Assembly: GCF_002902965.1 (NCBI RefSeq)
Contig: NZ_CP026107.1
Span: forward strand, 2,294,001-2,358,000
Length of the DNA: 64,000 nt
Direction: 5' to 3'
DNA from: Paraburkholderia hospita
Lineage (GTDB): Bacteria; Pseudomonadota; Gammaproteobacteria; Burkholderiales; Burkholderiaceae
Translations under genes and position numbers: made by a program
Notes under the pieces: generated by a model
What the model was told of the DNA's origin: nothing
The model's database searches: none
What the model saw: only the letters and a program-made list of their open reading frames with translations
Shown here: piece by piece, positions 45,192 to 55,800 of the stretch
Position numbering within the stretch: position 1 is the stretch's first letter
How the letters are laid out: the number at the start of each line of letters is the position of its first letter

Positions 45192-45926
45192 ATGACTATC
45201 GATCAATCCGTCGTTGCCGCGTTCACGCCCACGGGCAAGGTGCGCGCGTCGATCAATCTCGGCAACCCGATTCTCGCTAACAAGAACGCTGAAACGGGCG
45301 AGCCGTTCGGCGTATCCGTCGATCTGGCGCGCGCGTTCGCCGACAAGCTCGGCGTCGAACTGGAACTGGTCGTGTTCGACGCAGCGGGCAAATCGGTTCA
45401 GGCGATCAGCGAGGAGCGCGCGGATTTTGGCTTCTTCGCCGTCGATCCGTTGCGTGGCGAGACGGTTGCGTTCACGGCGCCGTATGTGTTGATCGAAGGC
45501 TTCTATCTCGTGCGCGATGACTCGCCCGTGAAGACGAATGCCGATGTCGATCATGCGCACAACCGCGTCGCCGTCGGCAAGGGCAGCGCGTATGACCTGT
45601 TCCTGACGCGCGAATTGAAGGCTGCGGAGATCGTGCGCGCGCCGACTTCTCCGGCTGTCGTGCAGACCTTCCTCGAACAGAATCTCGAAGTCGCTGCAGG
45701 CGTGAAGCAACAGCTCGAAGCCGATGCGAAGAAGGTCAGCGGACTTCGGCTGCTCGACGAACGGTTCATGGTGATCCAGCAGGCAATGGGTACGCCGAAG
45801 AGCCGTGGGCAAGCGGCGGCGGCAGCGTTGCATGCGTTTGTCGAAGAGATGAAGGCTTCCGGGTTTGTCGCCGACGCGCTGGCGCGACATGGGATCGCGG
45901 GAGCGTCGGTCGCGCCGAAGGCCTAA
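45192..45926 (+). CDS. Amino-acid-type solute-binding protein lacking a signal peptide
   Basis: The 244-residue protein has the type II periplasmic-binding fold of family 3: LGNPILANKNAETGEPFGVSVDLARAFADKLGVE, DFGFFAVDPLRGETVAFTAPY and GKGSAYDLFL. Unlike normal transport receptors it starts MTIDQSVVAAFTPTGKVR with no hydrophobic leader, and upstream sequence gives no in-frame alternative. It may be cytoplasmic, or a ligand-binding enzyme-like protein such as a cyclohexadienyl dehydratase relative. No permease genes are adjacent. Confidence 0.82.
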   Translation: MTIDQSVVAAFTPTGKVRASINLGNPILANKNAETGEPFGVSVDLARAFADKLGVELELVVFDAAGKSVQAISEERADFGFFAVDPLRGETVAFTAPYVLIEGFYLVRDDSPVKTNADVDHAHNRVAVGKGSAYDLFLTRELKAAEIVRAPTSPAVVQTFLEQNLEVAAGVKQQLEADAKKVSGLRLLDERFMVIQQAMGTPKSRGQAAAAALHAFVEEMKASGFVADALARHGIAGASVAPKA

Positions 45927-46090
45927 AGGTTGCGCGCCCTGCGCGCGCTCCAGCCAGCTTTGCATAGAGACGGCCCGAGGCAGCCGTCACGTCCGGTCCT
46001 CCCTTCGCCGGCATTGCCGACATGTTCGATCCGATGCAACGAGTTCATCGGCAAACACGTACGTCAATTGGCCGGCACCTCCCTACTATC

Positions 46091-46180
46091 GATTCCAGTC
46101 GCCGCACGGTGTCGTTGACAGCGTGCCGGCATTGCCATCCCGGCTTTCGCACATGTTCGCCCTTCAGGGCGACTGGAATC
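46091..46180. promoter_or_regulatory. 13-base perfect inverted repeat spanning the leader of the hydrolase gene
   Basis: GATTCCAGTCGCC (46091-46103) is exactly complementary in inverse to GGCGACTGGAATC (46168-46180), with 64 bases between. The right arm includes the only purine-rich ribosome-site candidate and ends 3 bases before the ATG at 46184. Folding would hide the start; alternatively the arms are two half-operators. Confidence 0.5.
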
Positions 46181-46183
46181 ATC

Positions 46184-47170
46184 ATGCGCAATACGTTTAT
46201 CTCCGCCTTGCTCGCCGCGTCGATTGTTTTGACGGGCGCGGCGCATCACGCCCACGCTGCCACCAATGACGACTATCTGCCGATGGCATCGGCGGCCATC
46301 TCGACCGCGACCGCAAAAATCGTCGACGGCAAGGTCGACGTGAACGGCGTGCGTTACCACTATCTGCTCGCGCAGGGCAAGCAAGACGGCACGCCCGTCG
46401 TGCTGCTGCACGGCTGGGGCTCGACCTCGTACATGTGGCGCTACGTGATGCCGCAACTCGTCGCGCGCGGCTATACGGTGCTCGCGCCAGATCTACGCGG
46501 CCTCGGCGATACATCGAAGCCAGCGACGGGCTATGACAAGGCGAACGTCGCCGAGGACATCCGCGCGCTCGTCGCGAAGCTCAACCTCGGTCCGCAGGTC
46601 AACGTCGTCGGTCACGACATGGGCGGGATGGTCGCATATGCGTACGCCGCGCAGCATCCTGACGAAGTGCGCACGCTCGCGATCCTCGACGTGCCGCTGC
46701 CCGGCATCGAGCCATGGGATCAACTCGTGCAGACGTCGCGCACGTGGCACTTCCGCTTTTATTCGGTGCAGGATGTGCCCGAGATGCTGATCGCCGGACA
46801 CGAACTCGAATACCTGAAGTGGTTCCACAACTCGGAAGCGGTGAACGCCCGCGCGTTCACGAACGAAGTCGAAGAAACCTATGCCCGCGAATACGCGATG
46901 CCGGGTGCACTGCGCGCGGGCTTCGAGTACTACCGCGCGTTTCCGCAAGACGTGAAGGCCAATCAGGCGTTTTCCGCGACGAAGCTGACGATGCCGGTGC
47001 TTGGCATCGGCGGTGCGGGGAGCTTCGGGCCGATCATCGGCGATCATTTGCGGCATGTCGCCACGAATGTCGAGGCGGTCAATGTGCAGGGGTCGGGTCA
47101 TTGGGTCGCCGAAGAGCAACCTGCTGTCGTGACGGGCGCATTGCTCCGGTTTCTGCCGCCTGCGCGTTGA
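46184..47170 (+). CDS. Exported alpha/beta hydrolase, epoxide-hydrolase-like
   Basis: The 328-residue protein has a signal peptide (MRNTFISALLAASIVLTGAAHHAHA). An alpha/beta hydrolase domain follows, with LLHGWGSTSYMWRYV as oxyanion motif and the nucleophile in VVGHDMGGMVAY. The nucleophile is Asp (about 145), as in epoxide hydrolases and dehalogenases. His lies in GSGHWVAEEQP. WDQLVQTSRTWHFRFYSVQD is also typical of epoxide hydrolases. It should act in the periplasm or outside. The weak ribosome site is enclosed in the inverted repeat upstream. It precedes a LysR gene by 143 bases. Confidence 0.87.
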   Translation: MRNTFISALLAASIVLTGAAHHAHAATNDDYLPMASAAISTATAKIVDGKVDVNGVRYHYLLAQGKQDGTPVVLLHGWGSTSYMWRYVMPQLVARGYTVLAPDLRGLGDTSKPATGYDKANVAEDIRALVAKLNLGPQVNVVGHDMGGMVAYAYAAQHPDEVRTLAILDVPLPGIEPWDQLVQTSRTWHFRFYSVQDVPEMLIAGHELEYLKWFHNSEAVNARAFTNEVEETYAREYAMPGALRAGFEYYRAFPQDVKANQAFSATKLTMPVLGIGGAGSFGPIIGDHLRHVATNVEAVNVQGSGHWVAEEQPAVVTGALLRFLPPAR

Positions 47171-47313
47171 ATGTCGAGGCGCATTGCCCTCACTCGTCGC
47201 ATCACGCGCCCACCGGCCACGGGCGCAAAAAGGGCCGCTGTTAATATGGCCGCTGACGGACTGCCTCGATCAGTCCGCCCCACAAGCCAAGAACGTCGAC
47301 AAGGTCCGGCAGC

Positions 47314-48207
47314 ATGCGCATCGATCCGTACAGCCTGGAGCTGTTCATATCCGTCGTGCAGGAAGGCTCCATCGCTCGGGCGGCCAGCCGCAATCACATC
47401 GCCCCTTCAGCTTTGAGCAGACGCATTGCGGATCTCGAATCCGCAATGGGCCTTCCTTTGCTGATCCGCTCGCCTTCAGGCGTCGAGTTGACCGAGGCGG
47501 GCCGCCACGCATTCGCGCGCGCGGCATCCGTCCATGATCAGTTGCAGTCGCTCGCGCGCGAGGTTCAGTCGCTCAGCGGCCAGGTCGCCGGCGTCGTGCG
47601 TCTGTATGCGAACGCGTCCGCGATCGTCGGCTTTTTGCCCGAGCGTCTGAAAGCCTTTCAGGCCCGCTACCCGCTCGTACAGATCGCGTTGACCGAGCAG
47701 ATCAGCGACGAAGTGATTCGCGCATGCGTGGACGACCGGGCGGACGTGGGCATCTCGGCGAGCAGCAAGATACCGGGAGGCCTGGATTCATGGCACTTCG
47801 CCGATGATCCGCTGATGGTCGTGCTCCCGCTCGATCATGAACTCGCCGCCCTCGATGCGCCGACATTCAGCGACGTCATCCGTTTTCCACTCGTCGCGCT
47901 GCAGGCGGGCGGCTCACTCGATCAGACTCTGAAGGAGCGTGCCGATGCCGTGCGGACGCCGCTCAACCTGTCCGTGACGGTCAACAGTTTCGATGCGCAA
48001 TGCCGGATGGTCGAAGCGGGACTCGGCATCGGCATCGTCCCGACGAGCGCCGCGTCCGCTTTCGCCGGATCGCGCGGTTTCGTGCGCCGGCCGCTCGATG
48101 AAACGTGGGCACGTAACCGCAGCCTGCGCGTTCACGCGCTCAAAAAATCGTCGCGCCTTAAAGCCGTGCAGGCGTTGATCGATTCACTCTCTCAGGCCGA
48201 GGGTTAA
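47314..48207 (+). CDS. LysR-family transcriptional regulator (aconitase-like/MFS locus)
   Basis: The 297-residue protein has a LysR HTH (YSLELFISVVQEGSIARAA, APSALSRRIADLESAMGL) and the effector domain with ISASSKIPGGLDSWHF and EAGLGIGIVPTSAAS. It lies 95 bases upstream of the aconitase-family gene in the same direction, so co-regulation of the catabolic genes that follow is likely. Confidence 0.9.
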   Translation: MRIDPYSLELFISVVQEGSIARAASRNHIAPSALSRRIADLESAMGLPLLIRSPSGVELTEAGRHAFARAASVHDQLQSLAREVQSLSGQVAGVVRLYANASAIVGFLPERLKAFQARYPLVQIALTEQISDEVIRACVDDRADVGISASSKIPGGLDSWHFADDPLMVVLPLDHELAALDAPTFSDVIRFPLVALQAGGSLDQTLKERADAVRTPLNLSVTVNSFDAQCRMVEAGLGIGIVPTSAASAFAGSRGFVRRPLDETWARNRSLRVHALKKSSRLKAVQALIDSLSQAEG

Positions 48208-48302
48208 CGAGGACATCGCGATTTGCGATGTCCCCTTTGCCGATCGAGCACTTCGTTGTCGACGCCATGGCCGTCTAGATTTCCCGTTGAAGGAGAAATC
48301 AG

Positions 48303-50270
48303 ATGGCGAAACTGGATTTGACGGGCCGGATACTGTTTCTTTGCGACGATCCTGAACGGGTCGAACGGCAACTCGACGGCTCCGATCTGACGCAGGCGTT
48401 GGCGGGAACGCTGAGAGACGACGTATCGACGGACGAGATCACGCCGATGAGCGTGCTCACCCGCTTCGACGAACGCCTGGGCCGGTTTCCTTACGTCGGG
48501 TTCCGCACGGGAGATCGCAATCCGATCGGCCCCGACGCGATCCGCACTGGCGGCTTTTGCGTGACGGTCGCGGGTAATCGATACGGCAAAGGTTCGTCGC
48601 GCGAACACAGTCCGGTCGCGGAATATCGCGCGGGCATCCGGCTCGTGATTGCGAAGAGCTTCGAACGGATTTATCGGCAGAACGCGGATAACCTTGGCCT
48701 GTTTACGTCGACGGATTTCGGGCTGATCGAACGCATCCAGCGCGGCGAGGCGATTGACATCGAGGAACTCGTTGCTTCGCGCGACAGCCTGTCCGCGTCG
48801 ATCCTCACAAGCGGCGGCCTGTTGCGCTATGGCGAGCGGCATATGCGGCGCATCGAAAACGCCGCGTGCCCCGTAGATTCCATCGATACCGAACCCCGCA
48901 CGCTTGCGCAAAAGATTCTGCAGCGCCACGCGCTTCGCACGGAAGGCACGAGCGATTCGCTCACGCCCGGCTCCGGCGTATTCGTGCGTGCCGACTGGCG
49001 CTTTATCCACGAGTACTACACGGGCATGGCAACGCATATGCTGCACGCGACGTTCGGCAAGCCATTGTCGCTGGATCAGCCCGAAACCATTCTCACGTTC
49101 GAAGACCATCTCTCCTATTCGCACAAGAGCGAACTGCACGTGAGAAACGGTCTGCTGCCCGATGTGCGCGAACTGTCGGAAGCACACCGGCAATTCGCTA
49201 AAGACTACGGGCTGACGAATCACGGCTACCTGAACGCCACGGGCGACACCATCAGCGAAGGCTCCGAAGGCATCTCGCACGCGATGATGGCGGAACGCTA
49301 TGCGCTGCCGGGTCAGCTCATCGTCGGCACGGATTCGCACACGCCGCATAGCGGCGCGCTCGGCTGCGTGGCGTTCGGCGTCGGCACGACGGATATGGCG
49401 AACGCTTTCGTCACGGGCGCGGTGCGGATGACCGTGCCGCAATCGCTGCGCGTCGATTTCGAAGGCCCCGTCCCGGCCGGCGTGACGGCGAAGGATCTCG
49501 CGCTGCATTTGCTCGCCGACCCGAGAATCCGTGCCGGCGCGGGCGTGGGCAAGATATTCGAGTTCGCCGGCTCCGCGATCTCGCAGCTGACGACCGACGA
49601 ACGCGCGACCCTCACGAACATGACGGCGGAACTCGGCGGCTTCACCGGCATCGTCGCGCCCGACGAAGAAACCGTCCGCTTTCTCAAGGAACGGCGCGGC
49701 ATCGACTTCGTGATCGAGCCGTGGATGCGCAGCGATCCGGACGCAAGCTACGCCGACGTGATCGAGATCGATTGCGCGCAGATTTCGCCAATGCTCGCCG
49801 CACCCGGCGACCCCGGCAACGGCATTGCGCTGCGCGATCTTGCCCAACGTCCGCGCGTCGAGATTGCGTATGGCGGTTCGTGTACAGCGGGAAAGCGTGA
49901 GGACTTCGACCACTATCACGCGGTGCTGGCATGGGCTGCGACGCGCGGCATGCGCGTGCCATCCGATGTGAAGCTCTATCTGCAGTTCGGCACATCCGAC
50001 GTCAGGGACTATTGCGTGCGGCGCGGCTATATCGACGCGTTCGAGCAGGTCGGCGCCATCCTGCTGCAACCGTCGTGCGGCGCATGCGCGAACTGCGGGC
50101 CGGGTTCGTCGACGGATGCGAGCCAGGTGACGATCAGCGCGATCAACCGCAATTTCCCCGGCCGCTCCGGGCCCGGTCAGGTATGGCTTGCCAGTCCGCC
50201 GACCGTGGTGGCGAGCGCGCTTGCGGGCCGGATCGCTTCATTCGCCGAGTTGCAGGAGCAGTACGCGTGA
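48303..50270 (+). CDS. Fused aconitase-family hydro-lyase with swivel domain at the N-terminus
   Basis: The 655-residue protein joins a small LeuD-like swivel domain (about 1-190, GNRYGKGSSREHSPVAEY near residue 90) to a LeuC/aconitase large domain (about 200-655). The large domain has GTDSHTPHSGALGCVAFGVGTTD, YGGSCTAGKRED (near 524) and the [4Fe-4S] cysteines C592GAC595ANC598. In ordinary aconitases the swivel domain is C-terminal, so the order is inverted. It should dehydrate/rehydrate a tricarboxylic or malate-type substrate, such as an isopropylmalate-like or methylated acid. AAGGAG precedes ATG. It is followed by an MFS transporter. Confidence 0.85.
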   Translation: MAKLDLTGRILFLCDDPERVERQLDGSDLTQALAGTLRDDVSTDEITPMSVLTRFDERLGRFPYVGFRTGDRNPIGPDAIRTGGFCVTVAGNRYGKGSSREHSPVAEYRAGIRLVIAKSFERIYRQNADNLGLFTSTDFGLIERIQRGEAIDIEELVASRDSLSASILTSGGLLRYGERHMRRIENAACPVDSIDTEPRTLAQKILQRHALRTEGTSDSLTPGSGVFVRADWRFIHEYYTGMATHMLHATFGKPLSLDQPETILTFEDHLSYSHKSELHVRNGLLPDVRELSEAHRQFAKDYGLTNHGYLNATGDTISEGSEGISHAMMAERYALPGQLIVGTDSHTPHSGALGCVAFGVGTTDMANAFVTGAVRMTVPQSLRVDFEGPVPAGVTAKDLALHLLADPRIRAGAGVGKIFEFAGSAISQLTTDERATLTNMTAELGGFTGIVAPDEETVRFLKERRGIDFVIEPWMRSDPDASYADVIEIDCAQISPMLAAPGDPGNGIALRDLAQRPRVEIAYGGSCTAGKREDFDHYHAVLAWAATRGMRVPSDVKLYLQFGTSDVRDYCVRRGYIDAFEQVGAILLQPSCGACANCGPGSSTDASQVTISAINRNFPGRSGPGQVWLASPPTVVASALAGRIASFAELQEQYA

Positions 50271-50347
50271 AGCGCCGTGCGATCGACTACGGATAGCGGG
50301 CAGTGCTCGATCCGAGAAACATTCAAACTACGAGACAGGAGACAGAC

Positions 50348-51790
50348 ATGGCCATTCTGGAGGGCGCCTCGGATCTACGCGCCACTGACCTTCCAACGCG
50401 CGTCGAGACAGCGTCGGCGGCCGCTACGGGCGCGATTTCGGCGCGCCTCGACAGGCTTCCCGCGACGCGCGCAGTCTGGAAGCTGATCCTGCTGCTGAGC
50501 CTTGGTTTCTTCTTCGAGCTCTACGATCTTCTCTTCACCGGCTACATCGCGCCCGGTCTCGTCAAGAGCGGCATCCTCACGCCCACCACCACAGGTCTGT
50601 TCGGCACGTCAGGCGTCGCGAGCTTCATCGCTGCGCTCTTCAGCGGACTGTTCGTCGGCACGATCGCATGCGGCTTTCTCGCCGACCATTTCGGCCGACG
50701 CGCGATCTTCACGTGGTCTTTACTGTGGTACGTCGCTGCGAACACGGTGATGGCCTTCCAGGATACGGCCACCGGTTTGAACTTGTGGCGCTTCATCTCG
50801 GGCATGGGAATTGGCGTCGAGCTGATTACCATCGGCACCTACATGTCCGAACTCGCGCCGAAGCATCTGCGCGGCAGGGCATTCGCAATCTGTCAGACGA
50901 TCGGCTTCTCGGCCGTGCCTGTCGTCGCGTTTCTTTCCTGGCTGCTCGTGCCCAGGGCGCCATTTGGCGTGGACGGGTGGCGATGGGTCGTGCTGCTCGG
51001 CGGCATCAGCGCGCTGTTCGTCTGGTACTTCAGGCGCAATCTTCCGGAAAGTCCGCGCTGGCTGGCGGGCAAAGGGCGGCTTCGCGAAGCCGACGAAGTC
51101 CTCGCCCGTCTCGAAGAAAAAGTCGCGCAGCAGCACGGGCAGCCGTTGCCCGAGCCAGGCCCCGCCGACCCGGTGCCGCGCAAGGCCGGATTCGCCGATA
51201 TGTGGAAACCGCCGTATCGCAAGCGCACCGTGATGCTGATCATCTTCCACATCTTCCAGACAGTCGGCTTCTTTGGCTTCGCGAACTGGGTGCCGACGCT
51301 GCTCGTCAAGCAAGGCATCACGGTGACGTCCAGCTTGCTGTACACGACCGTCATCGGCCTGGCTGCGCCGCTTGGGCCGTTGCTCGGCTACTGGATTGCG
51401 GACCGCTTCGAACGCAAGCATGTGATCGTCTGCATGGCCGCGCTCAATATCGTGGCCGGCCTGCTCTTCAGCCAGGCGGCATCGGCCGTCGCCATCGTGA
51501 TACTGGGCGTGCTTCTGACGCTGGCGGGCAACATCATCTCGTTCACCTATCACGCGTATCAGCAGGAACTCTATCCGACGGCGATTCGCGCGCGTGCAGT
51601 GGGCTTCGTCTATTCGTGGAGCCGTCTGTCGGCGGTGTTCAGCTCGTTCGTGATCGCCTTCACGCTGAAGGATTTCGGTGTCGCAGGCGTATTCGTTTTC
51701 ATTGCGGGCGCGATGACGCTCGTGATCTTCGTGATCGGTCTGATGGGCCCGCGAACGCTCGGCAAATCGCTCGAGAGCATTTCACACTGA
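50348..51790 (+). CDS. MFS transporter of the MHS/sugar-porter type (carboxylate uptake)
   Basis: The 480-residue protein has 12 helices. GFFFELYDLLFTGYIAPGLVKSG in helix 1, FLADHFGRRAIF as loop motif, RGRAFAICQTIGF and the PESPRWLAGKGR motif are typical of the MHS/SP transporters for aromatic or organic acids. AGGAGA precedes ATG 50348. It is 77 bases downstream of the aconitase-like gene and probably imports its substrate. Confidence 0.9.
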   Translation: MAILEGASDLRATDLPTRVETASAAATGAISARLDRLPATRAVWKLILLLSLGFFFELYDLLFTGYIAPGLVKSGILTPTTTGLFGTSGVASFIAALFSGLFVGTIACGFLADHFGRRAIFTWSLLWYVAANTVMAFQDTATGLNLWRFISGMGIGVELITIGTYMSELAPKHLRGRAFAICQTIGFSAVPVVAFLSWLLVPRAPFGVDGWRWVVLLGGISALFVWYFRRNLPESPRWLAGKGRLREADEVLARLEEKVAQQHGQPLPEPGPADPVPRKAGFADMWKPPYRKRTVMLIIFHIFQTVGFFGFANWVPTLLVKQGITVTSSLLYTTVIGLAAPLGPLLGYWIADRFERKHVIVCMAALNIVAGLLFSQAASAVAIVILGVLLTLAGNIISFTYHAYQQELYPTAIRARAVGFVYSWSRLSAVFSSFVIAFTLKDFGVAGVFVFIAGAMTLVIFVIGLMGPRTLGKSLESISH

Positions 51791-51845
51791 CCGTGTCTCG
51801 CGTGTGCCGGCGGCCTGCATGGCGGGCCGCCGCGCGCGGCATCCT

Positions 51846-52751
51846 TCACGTGCCGCACGCGTGAATCAGAAACTGCTGTAGCGCCGTCGCCGGCCCGCTC
51901 AACTGCGCGCCCTTGGCCCAGATCATGCCCGCATCCATTTGCGGCACCACGTCCGTGATGGGGCGCGCGTCGATACGCTTGCCTTCCAGCGACCACGGAC
52001 GGAACACCATATCCGACAGCACCGTCACGCCGAAACCATGCGCGACCAGTCCGCGCAGCGCTTCCATCGAACTGGTGCGAAACGCGACGTTCGGTGTAAT
52101 CCCCTTCTTCTTCCAGTAGCGCAGCGTCGACTGCTCGCCCTCGTCCACCGTGATCAGGATGTACGGATGCGCCGCGATGTCCTTTAGCGACGGCGCGTCC
52201 ACTTGCGCCAGCGGATGTGACGGCGCGAGCCACAGTTGCCGCCGCGAGCGGATCAGCACCTGGCTGCCGAACCGGCTGAGCTTTTCGACATTCGACAGCA
52301 GAACGACGCCGATCTCGACCTCGCCATCCAGCACCGCGCGTTCGATGTCCACTCGCTCCATGTCGCGCAAATCGAACTCGATGAACGGATACGTCGCCCG
52401 GAAACGCGCCAGCAGTTCGGGCAGGAAATAGCCCAGCACCGTATAAGAAGCGGCGATGCGCACCGTTCCGCGCATATCGTGCGAGCGAAACGGCGGTTTG
52501 TGCACGGCATCGCGCGCGGCGTCGAGCACGCGTCGCGCGTGGTTGTAGAAATCCTGGCCGTCCGGCGTGAGCGTGACGCCCTGCGGCAACCGCTCGAACA
52601 GCCGTGTGCCGAGACCGCTTTCCAGCGCGAGCACCGCGTTGGTAATCGCCGATTGCGATACATGCTCGTTGGCCGCCGCCATCGAGAACTGGCCGGTTTG
52701 GGCCGCCGCCACGAAGTAACGCAGCTGCCGGAGTGTGAGATCGAACGCCAT
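51846..52751 (-). CDS. LysR-family transcriptional regulator (indolepyruvate oxidoreductase locus)
   Basis: The 301-residue protein has the LysR HTH (LRQLRYFVAAAQTGQFSMAAA, SQSAITNAVLALESGLGTRLF) and an effector domain with VRIAASYTVLGYFLPELLARF. It is divergent from the indolepyruvate oxidoreductase gene with 100 bases between the starts, an A/T-rich stretch containing several T-N11-A possibilities, so it is the likely regulator. Confidence 0.9.
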   Translation of the reverse strand: MAFDLTLRQLRYFVAAAQTGQFSMAAANEHVSQSAITNAVLALESGLGTRLFERLPQGVTLTPDGQDFYNHARRVLDAARDAVHKPPFRSHDMRGTVRIAASYTVLGYFLPELLARFRATYPFIEFDLRDMERVDIERAVLDGEVEIGVVLLSNVEKLSRFGSQVLIRSRRQLWLAPSHPLAQVDAPSLKDIAAHPYILITVDEGEQSTLRYWKKKGITPNVAFRTSSMEALRGLVAHGFGVTVLSDMVFRPWSLEGKRIDARPITDVVPQMDAGMIWAKGAQLSGPATALQQFLIHACGT

Positions 52752-52851
52752 CTGATTTTCGAATACCAGAATTGTATATTTGTGATTTTACGATAGCAAT
52801 TCGGCTTTTTATACTCGCGAAAAATCACGATTCCCCGGAGACAGCCCTGCC

Positions 52852-55800
52852 ATGAATGCGCCCGATCTAGCCGTCGCATCCGACCTAGCGACCGAAACGC
52901 CCGACACGCCCGTCACGCTTGAAGACAAGTACACGCTCGAAAAAGGCCGTGTGTATATCAGCGGCACGCAGGCGCTGGTGCGTCTTCCGATGCTGCAAAA
53001 AGCACGCGACCGTAAGGCCGGGCTCAACACGGCTGGCTTCATTTCCGGCTATCGCGGCTCGCCGCTGGGCGCGCTCGATCAGTCGCTGTGGAAAGCAAAA
53101 AAGCATCTGCAGGACAACGACATCGTCTTCCAGCCCGGCGTCAACGAAGATCTGGCCGCGACGTCCGTCTGGGGCACGCAGCAGATCAACCTGTGGCCAG
53201 GCGCGACGCGCGACGGCGTATTCGGCATGTGGTACGGCAAAGGCCCCGGCGTCGACCGGACGGGCGACGTGTTCAAGCACGCGAACTCCGCCGGTAGCGA
53301 CGCGCGCGGCGGCGTGCTCGTGCTGGCGGGCGACGATCACGCGGCGAAGTCGTCGTCGGTCGCGCATCAGTCGGAGCACGCGTTCATCGCGGCGGGGATT
53401 CCCGTGCTGTATCCGGCGAACGTGCAGGAATATCTCGACTACGGGCTGCACGGCTGGGCGATGAGCCGCTACTCGGGTCTATGGGTCGCGATGAAGTGCG
53501 TGACGGACGTGATCGAATCCACGGCGTCGATCGATCTCGATCCGGACCGTGTCGAAATCGTCACGCCGACCGACTACGCGATGCCTGAAGGCGGCCTCAA
53601 CATCCGCTGGCCCGACGCGCCGCTCGCGCAGGAAGCGCGGCTGCTCGACGAGAAATGGTACGCAGCGCTCGCCTATATCCGCGCGAACAAGCTGAACCGC
53701 GTCGTGATCGATTCACCGACGCCGCGCTTCGGCATCATCACGGCGGGCAAGGCCTATCTCGACGTGCGCCAGGCGCTCAGCGACCTGGGCCTCGATGAAG
53801 ACACATGCGCTCAAATTGGCTTGCGTGTGCTGAAAGTCGGCTGCGTGTGGCCGCTCGACGCGCAGGATGCACGTTCATTCGCAACGGGCCTGGAAGAAAT
53901 TCTCGTCGTCGAAGAAAAGCGCCAGATTCTCGAATACGCGCTGAAAGAAGAGCTATACAACTGGCGCGAGGACGTGCGGCCAAAGATCTACGGCAAGTTC
54001 GACGAGCGCGACAACGAAGGCGGCGAATGGTCAGTACCACGCGGCGACTGGCTGCTGCCCGCGCATTACGAGCTGTCGCCCGCGCTGATCGCGAAGGCCG
54101 TTGCACGGCGCCTCTCGCGCGCCGATTTGCCCGACGACGTGCGGGCGCGGATGCTCGCGCGCGTCGCGATCATCGAAGCGAAAGAGCGCGAAGCGGCGAA
54201 GCCGCGTGTATCGGTCGAACGCAAGCCGTGGTTCTGCTCGGGCTGCCCGCACAACACGTCGACTAACGTGCCTGAGGGCTCTCGCGCGCTTGCGGGCATC
54301 GGCTGTCACTACATGTCGATGTGGATGGACCGCAAGACGGAAACCTTCAGCCAGATGGGTGGCGAAGGCGTCGCGTGGATCGGCCAGATGCATTTCTCCG
54401 GCGATAAGCATGTCTTCGTCAATCTCGGCGATGGCACGTACTTCCATTCGGGTCTGCTTGCGGTTCGCGCGGCCATCGCGGCAAACGCGAACATCACCTA
54501 CAAGATTCTCTACAACGATGCCGTCGCGATGACGGGCGGCCAGCCCGTCGATGGCGTGCTGACCGTGCCGCAGATCGCGCATCAGGTCCACGCCGAAGGC
54601 GCGAAGCGCATCGTCATCGTCACCGACGAGCCGCAGAAGTATCACTCGGGCATCGTGTTGCCTGCGGGCGTCGATGTTCATCATCGCGATCAACTCGATT
54701 CCGTGCAGCGCGCACTGCGCGATATGCCCGGCACGACCGTGCTGATCTACGACCAGACTTGCGCGACCGAGAAACGGCGGCGGCGCAAACGCGGCGCGTA
54801 TCCCGATCCCGCGCGCCGTGCGTTCATCAACGATGCGGTATGCGAAGGCTGCGGCGATTGCTCGGTGCAATCGAACTGCCTGTCCGTCGAGCCGCTCGAT
54901 ACGCCGCTCGGCACGAAGCGCAAGATCAACCAGTCGTCGTGCAACAAGGACTTTTCGTGCGTGAAGGGCTTTTGTCCGAGCTTCGTCACGGCTGAAGGCG
55001 CGCAGCTTCGCAAGCCTCAGGCCGCGCGCGGCAGCGGCGCAGTTAATGGCGAGTTCGACACGCTGCCGGTGCCGTCGCTACCGGCGCTCGCCAGGCCGTA
55101 CGGCATTCTCGTGACGGGCGTCGGCGGCACGGGTGTCGTGACGATTGGCGGACTGATTGGCATGGCCGCACATATCGAACGCAAGGGCGTCACCGTGCTC
55201 GACATGGCCGGCCTCGCGCAAAAAGGCGGCGCCGTGCTCAGCCACGTGCAGGTCGCATCCTCGCCCGACGCGTTGCACGCGACGCGCATTGCGACGGGCG
55301 AAGCGCGGCTGGTGATCGGTTGCGACGCGATCGTGTCGGCGTCGAACGATGTGCTGTCGCGCACGCAACACGGCGTGACGGTTGCCGCGATCAACAGCGG
55401 CGCGACGCCGACGGCCGAATTCGTCAAGAACCCGAAGTGGACTTTCCCGGGCACGCAGACGGAAGCGGGACTACGCGACAGCATCGGCGAAGGATGCGCC
55501 TTCATCGACGCCAACGCGCTCGCGCTGAAGCTGCTCGGCGACACGATCTATAGCAATCCGTTGCTGCTTGGGTTTGCGTGGCAGAAAGGCTGGCTGCCGC
55601 TACAACTGTCGAGCCTCGTGCGCGCGATCGAGCTCAATGGCGTATCGGTCGAGAAGAATCGGCAGGCGTTCAACTGGGGACGCTATATCGCGCATCATGG
55701 CGAGGCGGCTGTGAAGGCGCTGCTCAAGCCGGCTGTCGCGCCGCAGGCGATCGTCATGCAGATGCCTGAATCGCTCGACAAGCTGATCGCATCGCGTGAA

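Noticed and set aside
45969..45988. GACGGC/GCCGTC hairpin after the signal-less binding-protein gene as a terminator
   Set aside because: The stem is only about 6-7 bases and there is no T-run.
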